Shown one piece after another: positions 58,398 through 64,000 of a stretch of 64,000 nucleotides of DNA. The notes below the pieces were generated by a model. That model was given only the letters and a program-made list of their open reading frames with translations, did not search any database and was not told the DNA's origin. The position numbers were made by a program, and so were the translations under genes. The stretch lies in the NCBI GenBank assembly GCA_964511535.1, contig CAZEFW010000008.1, positions 44,476-108,475 of the forward strand, written 5' to 3'. This stretch comes from CAZCFB01 sp964511535 (GTDB taxonomy: Bacteria; Myxococcota_A; Polyangia; GCA-2747355; CAZCFB01). Each line of letters opens with the position of its first letter. Within the stretch, counting starts at the first letter, position 1.

Positions 58398-59480
58398 CTA
58401 GGTCGGGTCGAAGTGGGCTTCCATCATCCGGGCCAGGCTCTCGGTGTAGGGCGCGCGAGCCACCCCGATCTCCGTGATGATCGCCGTCACGAGCCTGGCA
58501 GGGGTGACGTCGAAGGCGATGTTACGCACCTTGCAGTCCGGGGGCACCAGGCGGGTGTCGCCCATGTGGGTGACTTCCCGGGGGGGCCGCTCCTCGATGG
58601 GGATCTCGCTGCCCGAGGGCATGGCCGGATCGATCGTTGTGCGCGGCGCGGCCACGTAGAACGGGATGCCATGGTGCTCGGCCAGGACCGCCACGCTGTA
58701 GGTGCCGATCTTGTTGGCGACATCCCCGTTGGCCGCGATGCGATCCGAGCCCACCACCACGCACTGAACGGCGCCGGCCTGCATCAGCGCGCCCGCCATG
58801 TTGTCCGTGATCACCGTGACGTCCACGCCGTCCTGCATCAGCTCCCACGCGGTGAGGCGGGCGCCCTGGAGGAAGGGGCGCGTCTCGTCGGCCAGCACGG
58901 TGATCCCCTTGCCCGCCTCGTGGGCAGCGCGGATGACGCCCAGGGCCGTGCCGTAGCCAGCCGTGGCCAGCCCGCCGGTGTTGCAGTGGGTCAGGATGGT
59001 GGCCCCGTCGGGCACCAGGGCGGCCCCGTGGCGGCCCATGGCCTTGCAAAAGCCGATGTCCTCGCGCTGCACCTCCAGCGCGGCGCGATCCAGGGCGTCG
59101 CGAACCGCCGGGATCCCCTCGGGCATGGTTCGGCGCACCACGTCGCGCTGGCGGCTGACGGCCCAGCCGAGGTTCACCGCCGTTGGGCGGGCGGCCTGCA
59201 TCAGCTGGCACAGCTCCTCGAAGCCACGCTCAAACGCCTTCGGCTCGTCCGGCAGCCTCCTGGCGCCGGCGGCGAGGCCCATGGCCGCCGCGCAGCCGAT
59301 GGCCGGGGCGCCGCGGATCACCATGGCCTTGATCGCCTCGGCCACCTCCGCGGTGGTGGAGTACAGGTTCCACCGCTCCTCGAGAGGCAGCAGGCGCTGG
59401 TCCAGCATCAGCACGCGGCCGTCCTCGTACAGGATCGGCGTCTTCTCCCTGGCAAAGCTCCGGTTCAGGTCCACTTTCAT
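58398..59480 (-). CDS. mtnA: Methylthioribose-1-phosphate isomerase
   Basis: A 360-residue eIF2B-related enzyme of methionine salvage, converting methylthioribose 1-phosphate to methylthioribulose 1-phosphate. Motifs: IRGAPAIGCAAAMGLA, THCNTGGLATAGYGTALGVI (active-site Cys), ETRPFLQGARLTAWEL, VVGSDRIAANGDVANKIGTY (catalytic Asp) and RNIAFDVTPARLVTAIITE. The start overlaps the gatB stop by four bases. No other salvage gene lies nearby. Confidence 0.95.
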   Translation of the reverse strand: MKVDLNRSFAREKTPILYEDGRVLMLDQRLLPLEERWNLYSTTAEVAEAIKAMVIRGAPAIGCAAAMGLAAGARRLPDEPKAFERGFEELCQLMQAARPTAVNLGWAVSRQRDVVRRTMPEGIPAVRDALDRAALEVQREDIGFCKAMGRHGAALVPDGATILTHCNTGGLATAGYGTALGVIRAAHEAGKGITVLADETRPFLQGARLTAWELMQDGVDVTVITDNMAGALMQAGAVQCVVVGSDRIAANGDVANKIGTYSVAVLAEHHGIPFYVAAPRTTIDPAMPSGSEIPIEERPPREVTHMGDTRLVPPDCKVRNIAFDVTPARLVTAIITEIGVARAPYTESLARMMEAHFDPT

Positions 59481-60904
59481 CGTTCGAGCTCCTCTCGCAG
59501 CAGCCGCCTGATCTCCCGCGGCTCCGCCTTGCCACCGCTCAGCTTCATCACCTCGCCGATGAAGAAGCCTAGCAGCTTCTGCTTGCCTGCGCGCAGCTCC
59601 GCGGCCTGCTTCGGCGCGGCGGCCAGCGCCTGGCATACCTGCGCGGCGAGGGCGTCGCCTCCTCGCGCCGCGAACAGGTCCTCGGCCCGCGCGATGTGCG
59701 CCGCGCCCTCGCCGGTCTCCCACATGCGCGCCCAGACTCGCCTGGCCAGGGGCGTGGTGAGCCGTCCGTCGGCCAGCAACGCCAGCAGCTCGGCAAGCCC
59801 CGCCGGCGCCACGGGCGCTTCGCCAGCGCGACCAGGATCCTCCAGCCGGGGCAGCAGCTCGTTCAAGATCCATGGCGCCACCCGGAGCGCGGGCGCGCCT
59901 GCGGCCACCGCTTGCTCGAAGTACGCGGCCACCTCCGGCGCGGCGGTGAGGGCGTGGGCGTCATCGGGCCGCAGGTCGTGGTCGCGGATCATGCGGAGCT
60001 CCCTGGCGGCAGGCAGCTCGGGCAGGGAGGCCAGCGCCCGATCGCGCGCCCCTGACGGCAGCGCCAGCGTCGGCAAGTCCGGCTCTGGAAAGTACCGGTA
60101 CTCGGGCGCCTCCTCCTTGCGCCGGCTGGGTGCAGTCTGGCCGGCGCGCGGATCCCACAGGCGGGTCTCCTGAGCCACCGTCCGCCCCGCCTGGAGCAAG
60201 CGGACCTGGCGCTCTTGCTCGTGGCGCAGGGCCCGCTCCACGAAGCGAAACGAGTTGAGGTTCTTCAGCTCCACCTTGTGGCCCAGCGCCTCGCTGCCGC
60301 GCGGGCGCAGCGAGATGTTGGCATCGCATCGCAGCGAGCCTTGCTCCAGGTTTCCGTCGCTGACGCCGAGGGTCCGCACCAGCCGCCGCAGGGCGCGCAG
60401 GGCGCGCGCGGCCAGCGCAGGCGAGACCACCCAGGGGCGCCCCACGACCTCCACCAGCGGCACCCCGGCGCGGTTCAGGTCCACCAGGGCGCGCTCGTCA
60501 CCGGGCCGCCGCACCGACTTGCCGGCGTCCTCTTCGAGGTGGACTCGCTCCAGGGGCAGCCCGAGCAGCTCCCGGTCCTTGACGAGGGTGATGGCCCCGC
60601 CTTCGGCCAGCGGGTGGCGGAACTGGGTGATCTGGTAGCCCCGGGGCAGGTCAGGGTAGAAGTAGCCCTTGCGGGCGAAGCCGCTGCGGGAATGCACGCG
60701 GCAGCCCAGAGCGGTGGCCAGCCGCACGGCCAGCTCCACCGCGCGGCGGTTCAGCGACGGCAGCGCGCCCGGGAGGCCGCTGCACACCGGGCAGATCTGG
60801 CTGTTGGGAGCGGCGCCAAACCGGGTGGCGCAGGCGCAGAAGATCTTGCTCGAGGTGGCGAGCTGCACATGCATCTCGAGGCCGATGACCGTCTCCCAGG
60901 TCAT
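59477..60904 (-). CDS. gatB: Asp-tRNA(Asn)/Glu-tRNA(Gln) amidotransferase subunit B
   Basis: A 475-residue GatB, the kinase and tRNA-binding subunit that activates misacylated Glu- or Asp-tRNA. Start WETVIGLEMHVQL, zinc-site cysteines (CACAT, CPVCSGLPG), YPDLPRGYQITQ, LEEDAGKSV, DLNRAGVPLVEVV and RCDANISLRP are typical. A YqeY-like tail domain ends LKLSGGKAEPREIRRLL. It overlaps gatA and mtnA by four bases each. Confidence 0.96.
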   Translation of the reverse strand: MTWETVIGLEMHVQLATSSKIFCACATRFGAAPNSQICPVCSGLPGALPSLNRRAVELAVRLATALGCRVHSRSGFARKGYFYPDLPRGYQITQFRHPLAEGGAITLVKDRELLGLPLERVHLEEDAGKSVRRPGDERALVDLNRAGVPLVEVVGRPWVVSPALAARALRALRRLVRTLGVSDGNLEQGSLRCDANISLRPRGSEALGHKVELKNLNSFRFVERALRHEQERQVRLLQAGRTVAQETRLWDPRAGQTAPSRRKEEAPEYRYFPEPDLPTLALPSGARDRALASLPELPAARELRMIRDHDLRPDDAHALTAAPEVAAYFEQAVAAGAPALRVAPWILNELLPRLEDPGRAGEAPVAPAGLAELLALLADGRLTTPLARRVWARMWETGEGAAHIARAEDLFAARGGDALAAQVCQALAAAPKQAAELRAGKQKLLGFFIGEVMKLSGGKAEPREIRRLLREELER

Positions 60905-62385
60905 GGTCTGACCTCCTGCTGGCCGGCGAGATCGGGCAGCGTGGGGAAGGGCGCGGCCTGCTCGTAAGCAGCGGCGAGGGCCAGCAGCGCTTCATCGGCC
61001 AGGCGAGGCGCCGTCAGCTGCATCCCCAGGGGCAGCCCCTGGGCCCCCTGGCCGCAGGGCAGCGATATGGCCGGCAGCCCGGCGAGGCTCGCGGCCACGG
61101 TGTAGGTGTCGTTGAGGTACATGCCCAGGGGGGCATCCCGGTGCGCGCCCGCGACGAAGGCGATGTCTGGCGCCGTGGGCGAGAGCAACAGGTCAAAGCG
61201 CTCGAACATGTCGCGCAGCTCCGCGGTGAGCAGCGCCCGCGCGGCCATGGCCCGGCCGTGCAGATCTCGCCCGGCGCCCGCGGACAGGGCGTGGGCGCCC
61301 AGCAGGATGCGCCGCTTCACCTCGGGCCCAAATCCGCCGCCGCGCACCTCCCGCACCCCGTCGAGGAAGGGGCCGGCGCCGGCAGGCGAGCCGTAGCGCG
61401 CGCCATCGTAGCGGCTCAGGTTCGAGGAGGCCTCGGCGGCGCCGAGCAGGTAGTAGCTGGAGAGCGCCATGTCCATGCCGGGCAGCTGAACCGGCTCCAC
61501 CCGGCAGCCCAGCTGCTCGAGGGTTCCGGCGGCCCGGGTCAGCGCCGCCGACATCTCGGCCGAGGGGGCAGCCTCGGCGCTGTCGGCCAGCAGCCCCAGC
61601 CGCAGCCCCCTCGCCAGGCCGCGCCCTTCCTCCGGGGCCGCCGGCGGGGAAAGGTCCAGCGAGGTGCTGTCCCGCGGGTCCCGCCCCGCCATCACGCTCA
61701 GCAGCAGGGCGGCGTCTCGCACCGAGCGCGTGACTGGCCCCACCTGGTCCATGCTCGAGGCGAAGGCCACCAGCCCGTGGCGGCTGACCCTGCCATAGCT
61801 GGGACGCAGGCCCACCACGCCGCAGTACGCCGCTGGCTGGCGCACCGAGCCGCCGGTGTCGCTGCCCAGCGCCGCGGCGCAGAGCCCTGCGGCCACAGCG
61901 GCGGCGCTCCCGCCAGAGGATCCGCCCGGCACGCGGGTGGGATCCCACGGGTTCCGGGTCACCCCCAGGGCGGACCACTCGGTGCTCGAGCCCATGGCGA
62001 ACTCGTCCATGTTCGTCTTGCCCAGCAGAACGGCTCCTGCGGCGCGCAGGCGGGCCACGGCCGTGGCCTCGTACGGCGCGCACCACCCTTGCAACATCCG
62101 GGAGGCGCAGGTCGTTGGCAGCCCCGGGGTGGCGAGGTTGTCCTTGACCGCCAGGGGCATGCCCGCCAGCGGGCCCACCTCCTCGCCGCGGTCCAGCCGA
62201 CGGTCCACCTCATCCGCCGCGGCCAGGGCACCTTCGGGATCCACCGACAGGAAGGCGCCGAGCTGCGGATCCAGCGAGCGGATACGCTGAAGGCTGACCT
62301 GGACCAGCTCCCTGGCGCTCAGCTCCCGTCGCCGGATCTGGCGGATTCGCGCCGTGGCGTCCATCGGGTGCTGATCTTGTCTCAT
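60901..62385 (-). CDS. gatA: Asp-tRNA(Asn)/Glu-tRNA(Gln) amidotransferase subunit A
   Basis: A 494-residue amidase that releases ammonia from glutamine for GatB. Catalytic Lys in PLAVKDNL, cis-Ser in PGGSSGGSAAAVAAG and nucleophile Ser in GSDTGGSVRQPA. ATG 62385 is chosen because it overlaps the gatC stop (ATGA); ATG 62364 is a second in-frame option and the longer frame upstream lies inside gatC. Confidence 0.96.
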   Translation of the reverse strand: MRQDQHPMDATARIRQIRRRELSARELVQVSLQRIRSLDPQLGAFLSVDPEGALAAADEVDRRLDRGEEVGPLAGMPLAVKDNLATPGLPTTCASRMLQGWCAPYEATAVARLRAAGAVLLGKTNMDEFAMGSSTEWSALGVTRNPWDPTRVPGGSSGGSAAAVAAGLCAAALGSDTGGSVRQPAAYCGVVGLRPSYGRVSRHGLVAFASSMDQVGPVTRSVRDAALLLSVMAGRDPRDSTSLDLSPPAAPEEGRGLARGLRLGLLADSAEAAPSAEMSAALTRAAGTLEQLGCRVEPVQLPGMDMALSSYYLLGAAEASSNLSRYDGARYGSPAGAGPFLDGVREVRGGGFGPEVKRRILLGAHALSAGAGRDLHGRAMAARALLTAELRDMFERFDLLLSPTAPDIAFVAGAHRDAPLGMYLNDTYTVAASLAGLPAISLPCGQGAQGLPLGMQLTAPRLADEALLALAAAYEQAAPFPTLPDLAGQQEVRP

Positions 62386-62687
62386 TTCTCTCGACGGCCG
62401 GGCGGGATCAAGAAGTGGCGGTCCTTCACCGCCGGAGCGGACGCGAGGATCTGCTGACTGCCGCGCCACTCCTCCGAGCGATCTTCACGCAAGGGGCATG
62501 TGACGCCAGCATCGCCAGGGACCCCCTCGAGCGGCTCCACAGCCTCCAGCCGCGCGAAATGCTCCGCGATTTGCGCGAGCTGGGCCGGGAAGGCGGCTCG
62601 CTCCGCGCCCGTCAGAGTTACCCCTGCCAGCCGGGCCAGGGCCTCGAGGTCCACCGCCCGGGGACTGTCACCATCAGTTCTGGCCAT
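62382..62687 (-). CDS. gatC: Asp-tRNA(Asn)/Glu-tRNA(Gln) amidotransferase subunit C
   Basis: A 101-residue GatC, the belt that wraps GatA and GatB. DLEALARLAGVTLTGAERAAF and the conserved LEAVEPLEGVPGDAGVTCPLRED near the middle are family-typical when read in parts. It heads gatC-gatA-gatB-mtnA, all overlapping by four bases, and is divergent from the lipoprotein gene at 62891 with about 200 bp between. Confidence 0.93.
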   Translation of the reverse strand: MARTDGDSPRAVDLEALARLAGVTLTGAERAAFPAQLAQIAEHFARLEAVEPLEGVPGDAGVTCPLREDRSEEWRGSQQILASAPAVKDRHFLIPPGRREK

Positions 62688-62780
62688 CTGTGGGCCATAT
62701 TGCGCCCCGGGCGGAGGTTTTGTAAATGCGGGACGTACCCGCGGCGCGCCGTGGTCGTATTACAGAAACAGTGGGAAGGT

Positions 62781-62809
62781 TTGCCGCCCAAATGCGGTTC
62801 TACTATAAT
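62781..62809 (+). promoter_or_regulatory. Sigma70-like promoter for the gene at 62891
   Basis: TTGCCG (62781-62786), 17-bp spacer, consensus TATAAT (62804-62809). Predicted start near 62816, about 75 bases before the ATG. Confidence 0.7.
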
Positions 62810-62890
62810 GACGGCCAGTATTGGACGAGACCGGCCGCGGGCGGCAGCGGTTTATTGCGGCACGAGCCGGTTCGTAAACGGGAAGACCCA

Positions 62891-63808
62891 ATGATGCAGC
62901 TCATTGCACGAATCAATAGTCCGGTGGCGGCGGCGGTGCTTCTGCTGTTCGCGGCTGCCTGTAGCGGCGAGCAGGGAATCGACGCGGAAGGTAGCGAGGC
63001 GGGCGAGGCGCGGCTCGGCCTCGTCTCGGTGGGTTACCAGCATGACTGGATGGAGAGCCAGGACACGGCCCTGCTCACGGCCACGGCCCAGTTCGTGCGC
63101 TACAGCGCGGGTGACCACGATCAGGTGGCCCGGCTGCTGGCCCTGCCCCTCGACCCCCGCACCGACCTGCCCCAGCGTGACCGCTGCCAGCTCTACGACC
63201 TGAGCATCCAGCTGGGCGCCGAGTCCCAGGAGACCGAGGAGCCCGGCTACATCGAGCTGCTGGAAGCCGGCGACCTGAAGGTGGAGACCGAGGGTTCGAG
63301 CGTCACCCTCTACCCGAGCCACTTCCCGGGGCTGCTGCCCTTCATCTCCGGCGTGACCTATGGCGAGGCGCGCGCGGCCCAGGTGGGCCGGGCGCACCAG
63401 GTGCGGGCCAGCTCCGGCGGCGGCGAATCGGTGGGGCCCTTTTCGGCCCAGCTGCCGAGCCCTGCCCTGCCGCGGCTGATCTCCATCGCGGGCAACCTGC
63501 CCGGCACATCGCTGACCGTGGAGAAGACCCGTGGGGTGGAGGTCCAGTGGGAAGCGAGCGCCAGCTCACCTGACGCGGTGACCTACATCGCGATCCGGCA
63601 CACCCGCGGCAAGCGCGATCTGGCGCTGCGATGCCGGGTGCAAGACGACGGTACCTTCACCTTGCCCGCGGCGATGATCGCTGACATCTCGGGGCGAGTG
63701 GAGATCGAGATGGCGCGGCTGCGCCAGACCCCGTTTTCGGCCCTCGGGCTGGAGCGCGGCGAGCTGCGGGTGACGGTGCGCGACACCGCCACCATCGCGC
63801 TGCCCTGA
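62891..63808 (+). CDS. Hypothetical lipoprotein
   Basis: A 305-residue protein with a signal ending in AAAC (Cys24), followed by an acidic linker (EGSEAGEARLG). The rest is beta-rich (ITYIAIRH-like strands, GRVEIEMARL, GELRVTVRDTATIALP). No known domain. ATG at 62891 or 62894; the promoter and GGAAG support these over the longer in-frame start at 62726, which precedes the predicted transcript start. Confidence 0.75.
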   Translation: MMQLIARINSPVAAAVLLLFAAACSGEQGIDAEGSEAGEARLGLVSVGYQHDWMESQDTALLTATAQFVRYSAGDHDQVARLLALPLDPRTDLPQRDRCQLYDLSIQLGAESQETEEPGYIELLEAGDLKVETEGSSVTLYPSHFPGLLPFISGVTYGEARAAQVGRAHQVRASSGGGESVGPFSAQLPSPALPRLISIAGNLPGTSLTVEKTRGVEVQWEASASSPDAVTYIAIRHTRGKRDLALRCRVQDDGTFTLPAAMIADISGRVEIEMARLRQTPFSALGLERGELRVTVRDTATIALP

Positions 63809-64000
63809 CCGGAAGCTCAATTCCAATTCGCTGACGGACGAGGCGCCGAAGCCGCGCCTGGTCTCCGTGCGGGTTGCGTAGAAGCGGCGGGACGCCGCTT
63901 CTACAGTTCGCCAGAGCGGCGGGACGCCGCTTCTACGACTGGCAGCGCCTCGCTTTGCGAGGCTCCGCTGCGTTGTGCACGTGCAGCGCCCCTCCGGGGG
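63809..64000. other. Noncoding right edge
   Basis: No gene seen. Contains the palindromic repeats listed at 63878-63936 and a perfect hairpin GCCTCGC-TTT-GCGAGGC at 63947-63963, which may end the transcript of the gene at 62891. The window ends before the next gene. Confidence 0.5.
63878..63936. repeat. Two palindromic REP-like units
   Basis: GTAGAAGCGGCG-GGA-CGCCGCTTCTAC (63878-63904) is a perfect 12-bp stem. A second copy (63915-63936) keeps AGCGGCGGGACGCCGCTT and CTAC but has lost part of the left arm. The intervening ten bases are unique. The pattern is that of dispersed REP elements. Confidence 0.75.

Overview
The window looks like a chromosome segment of a high-GC Myxococcota-type (former deltaproteobacterial) bacterium. 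The lineage evidence is two proteins with MYXO-CTERM-like tails (Cys-containing segment, hydrophobic stretch, Arg cluster), many short lipoproteins, FHA/sigma54 and Ser/Thr-kinase regulators, PEGA and TPR proteins, an AgmX/PglI-type protein and a bacterial mevalonate pathway. It contains no rRNA, tRNA, CRISPR array, prophage or intact insertion sequence that I could support.

Region 1 (1-14188) is an isoprenoid locus. It holds the 3' end of type 2 IPP isomerase (fni), a fused HMG-CoA reductase/polyprenyl diphosphate synthase, mevalonate kinase and a diphosphomevalonate-decarboxylase-family gene. On the plus strand follows a tightly overlapping run: UbiD-family decarboxylase, aconitase-X large subunit, aconitase-X small (DUF126) subunit, UbiX and isopentenyl phosphate kinase. 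Those five genes are the set that defines the archaeal mevalonate route (mevalonate 5-phosphate to trans-anhydromevalonate phosphate to isopentenyl phosphate to IPP). They sit beside a classical decarboxylase-family gene, and no phosphomevalonate kinase is seen. This is the strongest candidate for an unusual system in the window.

Region 2 (14172-33564) is mostly envelope genes: Kelch and small lipoproteins; a six-gene minus-strand operon (linalool dehydratase/isomerase-like exported protein, membrane protein, PEGA Ser/Thr kinase, molybdopterin oxidoreductase, FHA-sigma54 activator, membrane protein); an S41 peptidase; and a CARDB plus nine-repeat MopE-like surface protein.

Region 3 (33565-40773) starts with a tandem REP-like element, followed by a coupled operon: D12-class adenine methyltransferase, FadL-type porin, amidohydrolase, PQQ-like beta-propeller and RNase R. 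It ends in an AT-rich inverted repeat between convergent genes.

Region 4 (40777-56385) is on the minus strand. It has exopolysaccharide genes (WbpM-like dehydratase, a short OPX protein, a beta-barrel protein). Next is an operon whose order, large TPR protein, TPR lipoprotein, small exported protein, AgmX/PglI protein, resembles the D-E-F-G core of the Myxococcus Glt (gliding) and Nfs (spore coat) machines. A clear sigma70-like promoter lies upstream.

Region 5 (56466-64000) is housekeeping: obg, rpmA, rplU, mtnA and gatB-gatA-gatC, then a divergent lipoprotein and palindromic repeats at the right edge.
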